Below are positions 28,558-38,951 of a stretch of DNA of 64,000 nucleotides, piece by piece. The DNA is from Pasteurella testudinis DSM 23072 (GTDB taxonomy: Bacteria; Pseudomonadota; Gammaproteobacteria; Enterobacterales; Pasteurellaceae). The number at the start of each line of letters is the position of its first letter. The stretch's first letter is position 1. The position numbers and the translations under genes were made by a program. Location: contig NZ_FWWV01000013.1 in assembly GCF_900176075.1 (NCBI RefSeq), positions 18,278 to 82,277 of the forward strand, written 5' to 3'. Under the pieces are notes generated by a model. The model was not told the origin of the DNA and ran no database searches. It saw only the letters and a list, made by a program, of their open reading frames with translations.

Positions 28558-29019
28558 ATGAGCGAAAAATACATTGTAACTTGGGATATGTTCCATATGC
28601 ATGCCCGCAAACTGGCCGAACGTTTAATGCCGGCTTCCCGTTGGAAAGGCATTATTGCCGTTAGTCGCGGCGGTCTGTTTCCAAGTGCGGTATTGGCGCG
28701 CGAATTAGGCATTCGCCATGTGGAAACGGTGTGTATAGCCAGCTACGATCACGATCAGCAAGGCGAATTGAAAGTATTACACGCCCCGCAAATCGGTGAC
28801 GGCGAAGGCTTTATTATCGTTGATGATTTAGTGGACAGCGGCAATACCGCGCGTGCCGTGCGTCAAATGTATCCGAACGCCCATTTGGTCACGGTGTTTG
28901 CCAAACCTGCCGGCGCTTCATTGGTGGACGAATATGTGGTGGATATTCCGCAAGCCACTTGGATCGAACAACCTTGGGATATGGGTATTACATTCGTACC
29001 GCCGCTTTCCAGAAAATAA
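28558..29019 (+). CDS. gpt: Xanthine-guanine phosphoribosyltransferase
   Basis: Gpt salvages guanine, xanthine and hypoxanthine to nucleotides. The 153-residue protein has [22 protein letters not shown] near residue 29 and the PRPP-binding loop [15 protein letters not shown] near 83. TTAAGGG stands before the ATG. Length equals the E. coli enzyme within one residue. Confidence 0.97.
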   Translation: MSEKYIVTWDMFHMHARKLAERLMPASRWKGIIAVSRGGLFPSAVLARELGIRHVETVCIASYDHDQQGELKVLHAPQIGDGEGFIIVDDLVDSGNTARAVRQMYPNAHLVTVFAKPAGASLVDEYVVDIPQATWIEQPWDMGITFVPPLSRK

Positions 29020-29037
29020 TTTGCAGAATACTGAATT

Positions 29038-29074
29038 GAAAAACGCCTGATAGCTGATGTTATCAGGCGTTTTA
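29038..29074 (+). terminator. Terminator of gpt
   Basis: AAACGCCTGATA at 29041-29052 pairs with TATCAGGCGTTT at 29061-29072, twelve base pairs followed by T. A clear intrinsic terminator 20 bp after the gpt stop. Confidence 0.85.
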
Positions 29075-29130
29075 CTATTTACAACGCTGTTTGGCAAAGC
29101 AAAGTAGCGATTGTGTATTCAAAAAGCAAA

Positions 29131-29162
29131 AAACCGCACTTTGATGATTCAAAGTGCGGTTT
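29131..29162 (-). terminator. Uptake-signal inverted pair, terminator of typA
   Basis: AAACCGCACTTTG (29131-29143) and CAAAGTGCGGTTT (29150-29162) are reverse complements; on the minus strand the stem runs into TTTTTT. It sits 23 bp after the typA stop. Confidence 0.85.
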
Positions 29163-29184
29163 GTAAACCTAAACCGAATCCGGA

Positions 29185-31047
29185 TTAACGGGTGCTGGTG
29201 CTGGTGCTGGTGCTGGTCGTAGTACGGCTGGCGCGTTTGCGATCGACTTCGGTCAGTAATTTCTTACGGATACGCACCGAAACCGGCGTCACTTCAACCA
29301 GTTCGTCGTCATCAATAAATTCCAACGCCTGTTCTAAGGTATAGCGCACCGGCGGCACGAGCACCACCGCATCGTCCTTCCCGGAAGCACGCATATTGGT
29401 CAGCTTTTTACCTTGCAAACAGTTAACGGTTAAGTCGTTGCCACGGCTGTGAATGCCGATCACTTGTCCTTCGTACACTTCCGCACCGTGATCGATCATT
29501 AATTTGCCACGCTCTTGCAAGCTGAACAACGCATACGCCAAGGCTTTGCCGGTCGCATTCGAAATTAATACCCCGTTGATCCGTTGTCCGATCTCGCCGG
29601 CTTTGATGTCGTCATAGTGGCTGAAGCTGGAATACAACAAACCGGTACCGGAAGTCATCGTCATAAATTCGTTACGGAAACCGATTAAACCGCGGCTTGG
29701 AATGATATATTCCAAACGGGTGCGGCCTTTGCCGTCCGGCGCCATGTCGCGCACTTCGCCTTTGCGAATCCCCAGCGCTTCCATCACCGAACCTTGATGT
29801 TGCTCTTCGATATCGATCGTCACTTGCTCGAACGGCTCTTGTTTACGCCCGTCAATCTCGCGGAAAATAACTTTCGGGCGGGAAACCGCCAATTCATACC
29901 CTTCACGGCGCATATTCTCGATTAACACCGACAAGTGCAGTTCGCCGCGACCGGACACGCGGAATGCGTCCGGATCTTCGGTCTCTTCCACACGCAACGC
30001 CACGTTGTGCACCAATTCTTTGTTCAAACGCTCCAGAATTTGGCGCGAAGTCACGAATTTCCCCTCTTTACCGCAGAACGGCGAGGTATTCACGCAGAAA
30101 AACATGGTCACGGTCGGCTCGTCCACGCTTAACGCCGGCAGCGCTTCCACACTGTTGACATCGCAAATGGTATCGGAAATATTCAGTTCGCCCAAACCGG
30201 TGATGGCAATAATATCGCCTGCGCTGGCAATGTTCGCTTCATAACGCTGCAACCCCAAATGACCCAGCACTTGTCCCACTTTACCGTTACGGGTTTTGCC
30301 TTCGCTGTCGATAATCGTCACTTGTTGGTTTGGTTTAACCGAACCGCGCTTGATCCGTCCGATGCCGATCACGCCGACGTAGTTGTTGTAATCCAATTGC
30401 GAGATCTGCATTTGGAACGGTTTGTCGCTTTCCACTTTCGGCGGTTCAACATATTTGACCACCGCTTCAAACAGCGGCGTCATATCTTCGGCAAGATCTT
30501 CATGTTCCACGCCGGCAACGCCGTTTAAAGCCGAAGCATAAATAATCGGGAAATCTAACTGCTCGTCGGTTGCACCTAAATTCACGAACAGATCGAACAC
30601 CTGATCTACCACCCAATCCGGACGCGCGCCCGGGCGATCGACTTTGTTGATCACCACAATCGGTTTCAAACCGTGGGCAAAGGCTTTTTGCGTCACAAAA
30701 CGGGTTTGCGGCATCGGGCCGTCAAAGGCGTCAACCAGCAGCAACACCGAGTCGACCATTGATAATACGCGTTCCACTTCGCCGCCGAAATCGGCGTGTC
30801 CTGGGGTGTCCACGATATTAATGCGGTAGTCGTTCCAGTTAATCGCCGTATTTTTGGCTAAAATGGTAATGCCACGCTCTTTTTCCAAATCATTGGAATC
30901 CATCACGCGTTCATCGCTGTCGCCACGCGCGTTTTCCAGCGTGCCGGATTGTTGTAGCAGTTTATCGACCAGCGTGGTTTTGCCGTGGTCAACGTGAGCA
31001 ATGATCGCAATGTTGCGCAATTTGCTGATATCTAATTCATTATTCAT
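29185..31047 (-). CDS. typA: Ribosome-associated GTPase TypA/BipA
   Basis: TypA is a translational GTPase important for 50S assembly and stress growth. The start is the ATG at 31047 ([12 protein letters not shown]); the longer frame is not family-like. G-motifs are present: [28 protein letters not shown]-like domains and the [14 protein letters not shown]-terminal segment follow. At 620 residues it is longer than the E. coli 607 because of a Thr-Ser tail, [12 protein letters not shown], encoded by a hexanucleotide repeat at 29191-29214. Divergent from glnA, as in E. coli. Confidence 0.97.
   Translation of the reverse strand: MNNELDISKLRNIAIIAHVDHGKTTLVDKLLQQSGTLENARGDSDERVMDSNDLEKERGITILAKNTAINWNDYRINIVDTPGHADFGGEVERVLSMVDSVLLLVDAFDGPMPQTRFVTQKAFAHGLKPIVVINKVDRPGARPDWVVDQVFDLFVNLGATDEQLDFPIIYASALNGVAGVEHEDLAEDMTPLFEAVVKYVEPPKVESDKPFQMQISQLDYNNYVGVIGIGRIKRGSVKPNQQVTIIDSEGKTRNGKVGQVLGHLGLQRYEANIASAGDIIAITGLGELNISDTICDVNSVEALPALSVDEPTVTMFFCVNTSPFCGKEGKFVTSRQILERLNKELVHNVALRVEETEDPDAFRVSGRGELHLSVLIENMRREGYELAVSRPKVIFREIDGRKQEPFEQVTIDIEEQHQGSVMEALGIRKGEVRDMAPDGKGRTRLEYIIPSRGLIGFRNEFMTMTSGTGLLYSSFSHYDDIKAGEIGQRINGVLISNATGKALAYALFSLQERGKLMIDHGAEVYEGQVIGIHSRGNDLTVNCLQGKKLTNMRASGKDDAVVLVPPVRYTLEQALEFIDDDELVEVTPVSVRIRKKLLTEVDRKRASRTTTSTSTSTSTR
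29191..29214 (-). repeat. Hexanucleotide repeat in the typA 3' end
   Basis: Four exact copies of GGTGCT on the plus strand (AGCACC in coding sense) encode alternating Ser-Thr at the very C-terminus. Unit length is a multiple of three, so gain or loss would change tail length without shifting the frame. Confidence 0.9.
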
Positions 31048-31328
31048 GTGAAAATCTTCGTTGTAGTAAAAGAAAAGTGATTCCAAAAAACCGTCAATGC
31101 GGTGGCTTTGAGATAAAATTCATTGGAAGGTGGCGAATTATAACGTTTTTCAAACAAAACGGCTATTAAATATTGAAAATTTAACAAAACATCAGTTTTA
31201 ATGAAAATCTAACAAAGTATCGAAAAAATGTATTGATTTTTTATTTTTATGGATTATATTTTAGTCATGCTTTAAACAAACCCTAATATTTTTATATTTT
31301 ATCACTTTAACCAATAGAGGATTTAGTT

Positions 31329-32747
31329 ATGTCTCAAGCAGCTATCGCTAACGTATTTAAGCTCATTGAAGAGCATGATGTCAAATTTGTCGATTTACGT
31401 TTTACCGACATTAAAGGCACCGAACAGCATGTTTCCATTCCTAAAAGTGCGGTAGATGAAGATTTCTTTGAAGATGGAAAAATGTTTGACGGCTCTTCCA
31501 TCGCCGGCTGGAAAACGATCAATAAATCCGACATGGTGCTAATGCCGATTGCCGAAACCGCAATTCTCGATCCGTTTTTTGCCATTCCGACCCTGAGTAT
31601 TCGCTGCGATGTTTACGAACCGACCACTATGCAAGGCTATGACCGCGATCCGCGCTCTATTGCGTTGCGTGCCGAGGAATATCTGAAAGCCTCCGGCATT
31701 GCTGATACGGTTTTAGTCGGGCCGGAGCCGGAATTCTTCCTGTTTGATGACGTGCGTTTCCAAGTCGGTATGGGGGCAAGCTCATTTGCGATTGACGACA
31801 TTGAAGCGGCATGGAACAGCAACACCGAATACGAAGGCGGCAACACCGGCTACCGTCCGGCGGTGAAAGGCGGCTACTTCCCTGTTCCTCCGGTCGATTC
31901 TTCACAGGATATCCGTTCTGAAATGTGTTTGTTAATGGAAGAGTTCGGTTTGGTGATCGAAGCGCACCACCATGAAGTGGCAACCGCCGGTCAAAATGAA
32001 ATCGCCTGCCGTTTCAATACGTTAGCCTTAAAAGCCGACGAAACCCAAATCTATAAATATGTGGTGCGCAACGTCGCCCATGAACATGGCAAAACAGCTT
32101 GCTTCATGCCGAAACCACTATTCGGCGACAACGGCTCCGGTATGCACTGCCATATTTCATTGGGCAAAGACGGGGTTAACTTGTTCTCCGGCGACAAATA
32201 TGCCAACTTGTCGGAAACCGCACTTCACTTTATCGCCGGGGTGATCAAACACGCCAAAACGTTGAATGCCTTCACCAACCCGACCACCAACTCCTACAAA
32301 CGCTTGGTACCGGGTTATGAAGCGCCGGTGTTGTTGGCTTATTCGGCGAGCAACCGTTCCGCTTCAATCCGTATCCCGACCGTCAGCAGTCCGAAAGCAC
32401 GCCGTATCGAAGTGCGTTTCCCGGATCCGGGTGCGAACCCATATTTGGCTTTCTCCGCAATCTTGATGGCGGGCTTGGACGGTATCATCAACAAACTGAA
32501 TCCGGGCGATGCGATGGATAAAAACCTGTATGACTTACCGCCAGAAGAGCTGAAACAAGTGCCGCACGTAGCCGGCTCCTTGGAAGAAGCGTTGCAAGCG
32601 CTGCAGCAAGACCACGACTTCCTGACGCGCGGCGGCGTATTCAGTCAAGATTTCATCGAAGCCTATATCGAGCTGAAATCAAAAGACGTACAGCGTTTAA
32701 GAATGTTGCCGCATCCGGCTGAATTTGAAATGTATTACGCGATGTAA
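31329..32747 (+). CDS. glnA: Glutamine synthetase
   Basis: GlnA makes glutamine from glutamate, ammonia and ATP. The 472-residue protein is the type I enzyme with FDGSSIAGW near residue 56, [11 protein letters not shown] near 131, [14 protein letters not shown] [13 protein letters not shown] near 267, and [17 protein letters not shown] near 318. The adenylylation site Tyr lies in NLYDLPPEE near residue 400, so control by GlnE is expected. GAGGATTTAGTT precedes the ATG. The 280 bp between glnA and typA are AT-rich and hold the two divergent promoters. Confidence 0.98.
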   Translation: MSQAAIANVFKLIEEHDVKFVDLRFTDIKGTEQHVSIPKSAVDEDFFEDGKMFDGSSIAGWKTINKSDMVLMPIAETAILDPFFAIPTLSIRCDVYEPTTMQGYDRDPRSIALRAEEYLKASGIADTVLVGPEPEFFLFDDVRFQVGMGASSFAIDDIEAAWNSNTEYEGGNTGYRPAVKGGYFPVPPVDSSQDIRSEMCLLMEEFGLVIEAHHHEVATAGQNEIACRFNTLALKADETQIYKYVVRNVAHEHGKTACFMPKPLFGDNGSGMHCHISLGKDGVNLFSGDKYANLSETALHFIAGVIKHAKTLNAFTNPTTNSYKRLVPGYEAPVLLAYSASNRSASIRIPTVSSPKARRIEVRFPDPGANPYLAFSAILMAGLDGIINKLNPGDAMDKNLYDLPPEELKQVPHVAGSLEEALQALQQDHDFLTRGGVFSQDFIEAYIELKSKDVQRLRMLPHPAEFEMYYAM

Positions 32748-32775
32748 GTTAAGTTTAAATCGTCGGATTTAAAAT

Positions 32776-32801
32776 AAGGGCGTATGTTAATGCGCCCTTT
32801 T
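32776..32801 (+). terminator. Terminator of glnA
   Basis: AAGGGCG (32776-32782) pairs with CGCCCTT (32793-32799) followed by TT; 28 bp after the glnA stop. Confidence 0.75.
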
Positions 32802-32820
32802 GTCGTAATATTGGCACAAT

Positions 32821-32944
32821 TCCCTTCTCCCTTGATGGAAGAAGGTGTCCGATAGGACGGATGAGGGTGAACGTGCCCTCATCCTGATTTTAGCGTCTGA
32901 ACGACGCTAAAACCTGTCCTTCTCCCCTTGTGGGAGAAGGAATT
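32821..32944. repeat. Intergenic repeat with three hairpins
   Basis: Between glnA and the TatD-like gene there are successive inverted repeats: GATGAGGG/CCCTCATC (about 32860-32884), TTTTAGCGTC/GACGCTAAAA (about 32888-32912) and CTTCTCCC/GGGAGAAG (about 32920-32941); the first CTTCTCCC at 32824 is a further copy. The style matches short intergenic repeats dispersed in many proteobacterial genomes. It is non-coding. Confidence 0.7.
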
Positions 32945-32987
32945 CTTAAAATTTATACTGTACCGCCATTTAAACAAGAGAACCGCC

Positions 32988-33779
32988 ATGCCCTTTTTCG
33001 ATACCCATACCCATTTTGATTATCTACTGGTACAACTGAAACAAAGCGTGGCGCAAGGCGTTGCCGTGGCGCAAAGCGGCAAGGTGGAAAAAATTCTGAT
33101 TGCGGCGGTGGCGGCGGAACAGTTTGACAGCCTGACCGCACTTTGCGCCCAAGCCCCTGCACAACTTTGCTACGGCTTGGGGCTGCACCCGCTGTATATC
33201 CGCCAACATCAGGAACAGGATCTACAGCAGTTAAAAGTGCGGTTAAGCAAAAAACCGCACTTATGCAAAGCCGTCGCGGAAATCGGTTTGGAAAGAGCGG
33301 TTGCCGAGCTGATTACCGCTGAAATGTGGCAAAAACAGTGCCATTTTTTGGAAAGCCAACTCTATTTGGCACGCGATTTTAACCTGCCGGTCAGCCTGCA
33401 TTCGCGCCGCAGCCACGATCAGCTTTATACCTTTCTGAAACGGATTTCGTTGGGCAAAAAAGGCGTGGTGCACGGCTTTGCCGGCAGTTATCAGCAAGCC
33501 AAACGTTTTGTCGATTTGGGCTATTTTATCGGTGTCGGCGGCACGATCACCTACGAAAGAGCCAACAAAACCCGCCAAGCGATTCGTCAGTTACCGTTAG
33601 ATTGCCTCGTGTTAGAAACCGACAGTCCGGATATGCCGCCGTTCGGCTTTCAAGGGCAGCCCAATCAGCCAATCCGAATCAATCAAATTTTGCACAGTCT
33701 GACCGAACTCCGACAGGAAAGTGCACTGCAAATCGAACAAACAATCTGGCAGAACAGCCGTGCGCTTTTCGATTTTTAG
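32988..33779 (+). CDS. TatD family hydrolase
   Basis: The 263-residue protein begins MPFFDTHTHFDYL at the ATG at 32988 (the upstream residues in frame come from the intergenic repeat). The HxH metal site, GLGLHPLYI, AVAEIGLER, and LVLETDSPDMPPFGFQG mark the TatD metallo-DNase family, which in some members trims DNA ends. The exact subfamily (YjjV-like) is suggested by the DMPPFG pattern but not certain. Confidence 0.9.
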   Translation: MPFFDTHTHFDYLLVQLKQSVAQGVAVAQSGKVEKILIAAVAAEQFDSLTALCAQAPAQLCYGLGLHPLYIRQHQEQDLQQLKVRLSKKPHLCKAVAEIGLERAVAELITAEMWQKQCHFLESQLYLARDFNLPVSLHSRRSHDQLYTFLKRISLGKKGVVHGFAGSYQQAKRFVDLGYFIGVGGTITYERANKTRQAIRQLPLDCLVLETDSPDMPPFGFQGQPNQPIRINQILHSLTELRQESALQIEQTIWQNSRALFDF

Positions 33780-33899
33780 ACGATAACGGATTAAGTTATA
33801 CCACACCGTTCTATCCGTGCCGAAAGTGCGGTTAGTGTTTTATTTTTATCGGTGTTATCATTAACGCAACATAACATCAGCCAAGCAAACAAGATTATT

Positions 33900-34631
33900 A
33901 TGCGAATTCCAAGAATTTATCACCCGCAACCGTTGAACAACGCCGCCGCTTGCGAACTGAGCGAAGACGCGGTTAATCACGTTGCGCGCGTGTTGCGCAT
34001 GAACGTCGGGCAGCAGCTTGAACTGTTTGATGGCAGCAACTGTGTTTATCCGGCGACCATTGAAGAAATCAGCAAAAAACAGGTCAAAGTGCGGTTAGAT
34101 GCTGCGATTGAGGACGATCGCGAATCCAATTTGATTCTGCATTTGGGGCAGGTCATTTCACGCGGCGACAGAATGGAATTCACCATTCAGAAATCGGTGG
34201 AATTGGGCGTGAACGTGATTACGCCGTTATGGTCGGAACGCTGTGGCGTGAAGCTAGACAGCGAGCGCATGGAGAAAAAAATTCAGCAGTGGCAAAAAAT
34301 TGCGATTGCCGCCTGCGAACAGAGCGGCCGCAACCGCATTCCGCAGATCCGCCCGTTAATGAAACTGAGCGACTGGTGTGCGGAGGAGACAGCAATGCTG
34401 AAGCTGAATTTACATCCGCGGGCGGCGATCGGCATTCGCCAATTGAGCAATATTCCGCCGCAAGGCGTGCGCCTGCTGATCGGCTCGGAAGGCGGTTTGT
34501 CGGCACAGGAAATTGCTATGACCGAGCAGCAACAGTTTCAATCGGTCTTATTGGGCAAACGTGTACTGCGCACCGAAACCGCGGCGTTGGCGGCAATTAC
34601 CGCCCTGCAAGTCTGCTTCGGCGATTTATAA
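33900..34631 (+). CDS. rsmE: 16S rRNA (uracil-1498-N3)-methyltransferase
   Basis: RsmE methylates U1498 of 16S rRNA. The start is the ATG at 33900, giving 243 residues beginning [12 protein letters not shown]. The knotted SPOUT domain is clear: [20 protein letters not shown] near residue 98, then [14 protein letters not shown] near 190 and [16 protein letters not shown] near 216. It opens the conserved rsmE-gshB-yqgE-ruvX cluster. Confidence 0.96.
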   Translation: MRIPRIYHPQPLNNAAACELSEDAVNHVARVLRMNVGQQLELFDGSNCVYPATIEEISKKQVKVRLDAAIEDDRESNLILHLGQVISRGDRMEFTIQKSVELGVNVITPLWSERCGVKLDSERMEKKIQQWQKIAIAACEQSGRNRIPQIRPLMKLSDWCAEETAMLKLNLHPRAAIGIRQLSNIPPQGVRLLIGSEGGLSAQEIAMTEQQQFQSVLLGKRVLRTETAALAAITALQVCFGDL

Positions 34632-34650
34632 TCTGATAAGGAATAACAGT

Positions 34651-35604
34651 ATGATTAAACTCGGCATTGTGATGGATCCGATTCAATCCATCAATATTAA
34701 AAAAGATTCCAGTTTCGCCATGTTGGAACAGGCGCAAGCGCGCGGCTACCAGCTGTATTATATGGAAATGAATGATCTGTTCTTGCACAAAGGCGTCGCC
34801 AAAGCGCGGGTGCGCGAACTGAAAGTGCGGTATGACTATAACGATTGGTTTGAATTTTTAAGCGATGAAACGCTGGAACTGGCGGAATTGGACGTGATTT
34901 TAATGCGAAAAGATCCGCCGTTCGACACCGAATTTATCTACGCCACCTACATTTTGGAGCGGGCGGAAGAGCAAGGCTGTTTAATTGTGAATAAACCGCA
35001 AAGCCTGCGCGATTGCAATGAAAAACTCTACACTGCTTGGTTTGCCGATTTAACACCGGAAACCTTGGTCACCCGTGATGCCCGACGGCTCAAAACCTTT
35101 CACCAACAGCACGGCGATATTATTTTAAAACCGCTGGACGGCATGGGCGGCAGTTCGATTTTTCGGGTGAAACAAGACGATCCCAATCTGTCGGTGATTA
35201 TCGAAACCTTAACCGATTTAGGGCAACGTTATTGCATGGCGCAAAGCTATATTCCGCAAATCGTCAACGGTGACAAACGTATTTTGGTGGTGGACGGCGA
35301 ACCCGTGTCTTACTGTCTGGCACGGATTCCCTCAAAAGGCGAAACCCGCGGCAATCTGGCCGCCGGCGGTAGCGGCGAAGCGCGTCCGTTGACCGATAGC
35401 GATTGGGCGATTGCCAAAACGGTTGCGCCGTATTTAAAGCAAAAGGGATTAATTTTTGTCGGTTTGGACGTAATTGGCGATAAACTGACCGAAATTAATG
35501 TCACCAGCCCGACCTGTATTCGTGAAATCGAAGCGGCATTTCCGCAAGTTTCGATCACTGCCATGTTAATGGACGCCATTGAACGGCGCTTACAGGACGC
35601 ATAA
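34651..35604 (+). CDS. gshB: Glutathione synthetase
   Basis: GshB adds glycine to gamma-glutamylcysteine. The 317-residue product starts MIKLGIVMDPIQSINIKKDSSFAML at the ATG at 34651 (AAGGAATAAC upstream) and has the ATP-grasp core: ILKPLDGMGGSSIFRV near residue 152 and TCIREIE near 292. An uptake signal encodes part of it near 34823. The gene is 20 bp after rsmE. Confidence 0.97.
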   Translation: MIKLGIVMDPIQSINIKKDSSFAMLEQAQARGYQLYYMEMNDLFLHKGVAKARVRELKVRYDYNDWFEFLSDETLELAELDVILMRKDPPFDTEFIYATYILERAEEQGCLIVNKPQSLRDCNEKLYTAWFADLTPETLVTRDARRLKTFHQQHGDIILKPLDGMGGSSIFRVKQDDPNLSVIIETLTDLGQRYCMAQSYIPQIVNGDKRILVVDGEPVSYCLARIPSKGETRGNLAAGGSGEARPLTDSDWAIAKTVAPYLKQKGLIFVGLDVIGDKLTEINVTSPTCIREIEAAFPQVSITAMLMDAIERRLQDA

Positions 35605-35608
35605 CACG

Positions 35609-36169
35609 ATGAAACTACAAGATCATTTTTTACTGGCAATGCCCGGAATGGACGATCCGTTTTTCAAAAATTCACTGATTTATATTTGTGAACATAATGA
35701 AGATGGCGCAATGGGAATTATGTTGACCCAAGCCACCGAGCTGAGTGTGGCGGAAATTATCGCCAAAATGAATTTTCTGATCGCCGACAAACGGGAGTAC
35801 CAACAAGATGATATTGTGTTGATGGGCGGTCCGGTCGGCATTGAACGCGGCTTTATTTTACACACGAAATGCATTCCGCCGTTTCAGCACAGTTTTGCCG
35901 TGTCCGATCAGGTGTGGCTGACCACTTCCGCCGATGTGCTGCAAACCATCGGCCGAGCCGATGCGCCGGAAAAATACCTAGTGGCGCTGGGTTGCTGCAG
36001 TTGGAAAGCGGAGCAATTGGAACAGGAAATTGCCGATAACGCTTGGTTGGTGATAGAGGCTAACCAACATCTGTTATTTGACGTGCCTTATGATCGCCGT
36101 TGGCTGGAAGCCAGCCGTTCTTTAGGCATCGAGCCAACTCATCTTGCCACGCACGCAGGACACGCCTGA
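35609..36169 (+). CDS. yqgE: YqgE/AlgH family protein (DUF179)
   Basis: A 186-residue conserved protein with [41 protein letters not shown] at the start, and [16 protein letters not shown] near 72, diagnostic of DUF179. Function is not established. It lies between gshB (4 bp gap) and ruvX, whose ATG overlaps its TGA by one base. Confidence 0.95.
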   Translation: MKLQDHFLLAMPGMDDPFFKNSLIYICEHNEDGAMGIMLTQATELSVAEIIAKMNFLIADKREYQQDDIVLMGGPVGIERGFILHTKCIPPFQHSFAVSDQVWLTTSADVLQTIGRADAPEKYLVALGCCSWKAEQLEQEIADNAWLVIEANQHLLFDVPYDRRWLEASRSLGIEPTHLATHAGHA

Positions 36170-36603
36170 TGGGATTTACCGCACTTGCGTTTGATTTCGG
36201 TATAAAAAGTATCGGCTGTGCCGTCGGGCAAAGTATTACCGGCACGGCACAAGCCTTGGCAGCTTTCAAAGCCAATGACGGCATTCCTAATTGGGACTTG
36301 ATCGAAAAATGTCTGCGAGAGTGGCAACCCAAAGTGGTTATCGTCGGTTTGCCACTGAATATGGACGGTACGGAGCAAGAGATCACCCGACGGGCGCGCA
36401 AATTTTCACAACGGATTCACGGCCGCTTCGCCGTTCCGGTGGTGCTACACGACGAGCGCCTCAGCACAGTGGAAGCGCGTGCGGAAATTTTTTCCCGTCG
36501 CGGTTTCAAGGCGTTGGAAAAAGGGAAAATCGATTCGATCTCGGCTTGTATTATTTTAGAAAGCTGGTTTGAAACTCAAACGGACTATTCGGCGATCAAT
36601 TAA
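36169..36603 (+). CDS. ruvX: Putative pre-16S rRNA nuclease / Holliday junction resolvase YqgF
   Basis: The 144-residue product has the RNase H-like fold: [16 protein letters not shown] near residue 5 with the catalytic Asp, [15 protein letters not shown] near 57, and [12 protein letters not shown] near 95. The protein matures the 5' end of 16S rRNA in E. coli and is also annotated as a resolvase. The start is the ATG overlapping the yqgE stop (TGATG). Confidence 0.95.
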   Translation: MGFTALAFDFGIKSIGCAVGQSITGTAQALAAFKANDGIPNWDLIEKCLREWQPKVVIVGLPLNMDGTEQEITRRARKFSQRIHGRFAVPVVLHDERLSTVEARAEIFSRRGFKALEKGKIDSISACIILESWFETQTDYSAIN

Positions 36604-36624
36604 GGGGTGAATGTCACCCCTTAT
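36602..36624. terminator. Terminator between ruvX and tolC
   Basis: TAAGGGGTGA and TCACCCCTTA form a ten-base-pair stem with a three-base loop directly at the ruvX stop. It can serve both convergent genes. Confidence 0.75.
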
Positions 36625-36655
36625 CATATCCGACGCTTTTCTATGCCACCTGTTT

Positions 36656-38011
36656 TTACAGTTTGGTTCTGAGCGTCAATAAATTATTCAAACGGCTTAA
36701 ATCATTTTCATTCAGCGTGCCCGACAGTTGGCGCAATTGCAGTTCCAGCAACAGATAATTATAACGTGCGGAAGACAATTGACGTTGCGCTTCATGGCGG
36801 GTGCGGGTGGCGGTCAACACGTCCAAAATCGTTCTGGTGCCGGTTTCATAACCGGATAATGTCGCACGATAAGCACTTTCTGACGAGATGACATATTGCT
36901 GATAGGCTTTAATCGAGCTAGAAGCGGCATTCAAGCTGTTGACGGTCGAACGAATATTGCGTACCAAATCACGATAGGTCGATTCCAGATTTTCCGAGCT
37001 GCTGACGAAAGCGTGTTGCTGCTGACGGACTCGCGAGCTGGTTTGCCCGCCGGTGTACAACGGCATTGACACTTCCACGCCGATTGTTGCCTGATCCACA
37101 TTGCGATCTGCAATCCCGTAATTGCTGGCGATCGGCATGCGCGAATTGCTGTGGGTCAAGCCCGCCACCAGATTTACCGTTGGCAAATATGCGCTTTGCG
37201 CCACTTTAATCCCGTCTTTTGCCAATTCTTTGCCCATTTTGTAGTAGGTCAAGGTTAAATTCTGCTCTTCCCCTTGCGCAATATACTGGTTCGGATTGGC
37301 ATAGGTTTGGGTTTTGAATTTTTTGGTATCCAGTTTGTTAATATCTAACGGATACTGACCTGTAATTTCATACAAGGCTTCAATACTATTATCCACATCA
37401 TTCTTCGCCACGATTTCGCTGGCAATCACGCTGTCGTATTGCGCTTGGGCTTCGTCAACATCGGTAATCGCCACCAAGCCGACTTGATATTGCTGATTGG
37501 TGTTGCTTAATTGGTTGTAAACCGCACTTTTTTCGGATTGCACCGATGCCAAGGTATCAATGCTGTTCAGCACCGAAATATACGCGGTTGCCACGCGGTA
37601 AAGCAAGTTTTGCTGGGTTGCCTGATAAGAGACTTCCGCTTGTTGCGCCGTTTTTTCCTGCAATGACAAATTACGCCACAAGCTCATATCAAATAATGTT
37701 TGGCTTAAATTCAAGCCGATACTGAAAGCGCGGTTTTGGTTAAAACTGTTGTTATAGCCGCTGTCGTGAGTCTTGCCGTGATCCACATAACGGTTGCTGC
37801 CATAACTGGCGCTCGCGTTGAGTTGCGGTAACAGCGCGCCTTTTGCCTGATTTTTGCCCTCCATAATCTGTTGGCTGTCCGCATAGGCTTTTTTCACAAC
37901 AGGATCACTGGCTTTCGCCTGTTCGTAGGCCTCCATTAAAGATGCAGCCATCACTTGTTGCGTCATCAACCCTACACTTAACACCGACAGCAACAATGTT
38001 GTTTTTTTCAT
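36656..38011 (-). CDS. tolC: TolC family outer-membrane efflux protein
   Basis: The 451-residue precursor starts at the ATG at 38011 (TGGAGAAAC upstream) with signal peptide MKKTTLLLSVLSVGLMTQQVMA. Internally duplicated helical regions with the usual SLMEAYEQAKASDP start, NLSQTLFDMSLW and VGVEVSMPLYTGGQTSSRVRQ repeats identify a TolC-type trimeric outer-membrane channel for drug efflux and type I secretion. It is divergent from nudF, as tolC is in E. coli. Confidence 0.94.
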   Translation of the reverse strand: MKKTTLLLSVLSVGLMTQQVMAASLMEAYEQAKASDPVVKKAYADSQQIMEGKNQAKGALLPQLNASASYGSNRYVDHGKTHDSGYNNSFNQNRAFSIGLNLSQTLFDMSLWRNLSLQEKTAQQAEVSYQATQQNLLYRVATAYISVLNSIDTLASVQSEKSAVYNQLSNTNQQYQVGLVAITDVDEAQAQYDSVIASEIVAKNDVDNSIEALYEITGQYPLDINKLDTKKFKTQTYANPNQYIAQGEEQNLTLTYYKMGKELAKDGIKVAQSAYLPTVNLVAGLTHSNSRMPIASNYGIADRNVDQATIGVEVSMPLYTGGQTSSRVRQQQHAFVSSSENLESTYRDLVRNIRSTVNSLNAASSSIKAYQQYVISSESAYRATLSGYETGTRTILDVLTATRTRHEAQRQLSSARYNYLLLELQLRQLSGTLNENDLSRLNNLLTLRTKL

Positions 38012-38171
38012 GTGTTTCTCCACTAAATGATCGTTCATTTTTTCATTTTACCTAAAAGCGTTTGGAAATGTAAGTGAAAAAAAAGCCTAATTTGGTACAC
38101 TATGGCGCAATAATCTTTTGCTCCGCTATCCTTACCCTAAGCCATAAAATATCAAGATTAAGGAAACCAAT

Positions 38172-38792
38172 ATGTCGATAGAACAATTCTCCGCCGCAGA
38201 TTTAGCGATCCAACAACAAGAGCTGGTCTATGACGGCTTCTTCAAGCTCTACAAAATCCAATTCCGCCACAAACTGTTTGCCGGCGGTTACAGCGGCACG
38301 GTCACCCGCGAATTATTGTATAAAGGTGCGGCGTCTGCCGTAATCGCTTATGATCCGCTGCGTGATGAAGTGGTATTGGTCGAGCAAGTGCGGATCGGCG
38401 CTTATGTCGCCGAGAGTGAAAAATCCCCTTGGTTGCTGGAGTTGATCGCCGGCATGGTGGAAGAGAACGAGCAGCCGCTTGACGTGGCACAACGGGAAGC
38501 ACAAGAGGAAGCCGGCGTTGACATTCAGCAAATTCTGCCGGCACTCAGCGTGTGGGACAGCCCGGGCGGTGTATTCGAACGGATTCACCTGTTTGCCGGT
38601 AAAGTGGATACAACCCAAGCCGGCGGTTTGCACGGGCTGGCGGAAGAACACGAAGATATTAAAGTGCATGTCGTCAGCCGTGAACAAGCCTATCAATGGG
38701 TTGAAAGCGGTCAAATTGACAACAGTATTGCGGTGATCGGTTTACAGTGGCTGCAACTGAATCACCAACGCTTAAAAAAATTATGGTTATAA
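38172..38792 (+). CDS. nudF: ADP-ribose pyrophosphatase (Nudix)
   Basis: The 206-residue protein has a complete Nudix box starting GMVEENEQP and ending REAQEEAGV (about residues 96-118), and the ADPRase-type N-terminal strands FFKLYKIQFRHKLFAGG. It hydrolyses ADP-ribose. TAAGGAAACC precedes the ATG. Synteny tolC/nudF/cpdA matches E. coli, without yqiB. Confidence 0.95.
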   Translation: MSIEQFSAADLAIQQQELVYDGFFKLYKIQFRHKLFAGGYSGTVTRELLYKGAASAVIAYDPLRDEVVLVEQVRIGAYVAESEKSPWLLELIAGMVEENEQPLDVAQREAQEEAGVDIQQILPALSVWDSPGGVFERIHLFAGKVDTTQAGGLHGLAEEHEDIKVHVVSREQAYQWVESGQIDNSIAVIGLQWLQLNHQRLKKLWL

Positions 38793-38951
38793 GTTAAAAA
38801 ACAGTGATGTAACTCTAATTCTTCGCGATTATTTAATACAAAATGTGCGCCTACTAGCATTTTTAATATAAAAATACTGACATTTTTATCAAAAACAGTA
38901 TCTTATCAGTTACGAATTATTTTTATTTTTTATAAATTTTGTTGGTATATT

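Noticed and set aside
28374..28664. A 96-codon frame overlapping the start of gpt
   Set aside because: Out of frame with gpt, unlike any protein family, and in a divergent promoter region.
31048..31086. Longer N-terminus of TypA (13 extra residues)
   Set aside because: The extra residues MESLFFYYNEDFH are not family-like, and the ATG at 31047 gives the standard start.
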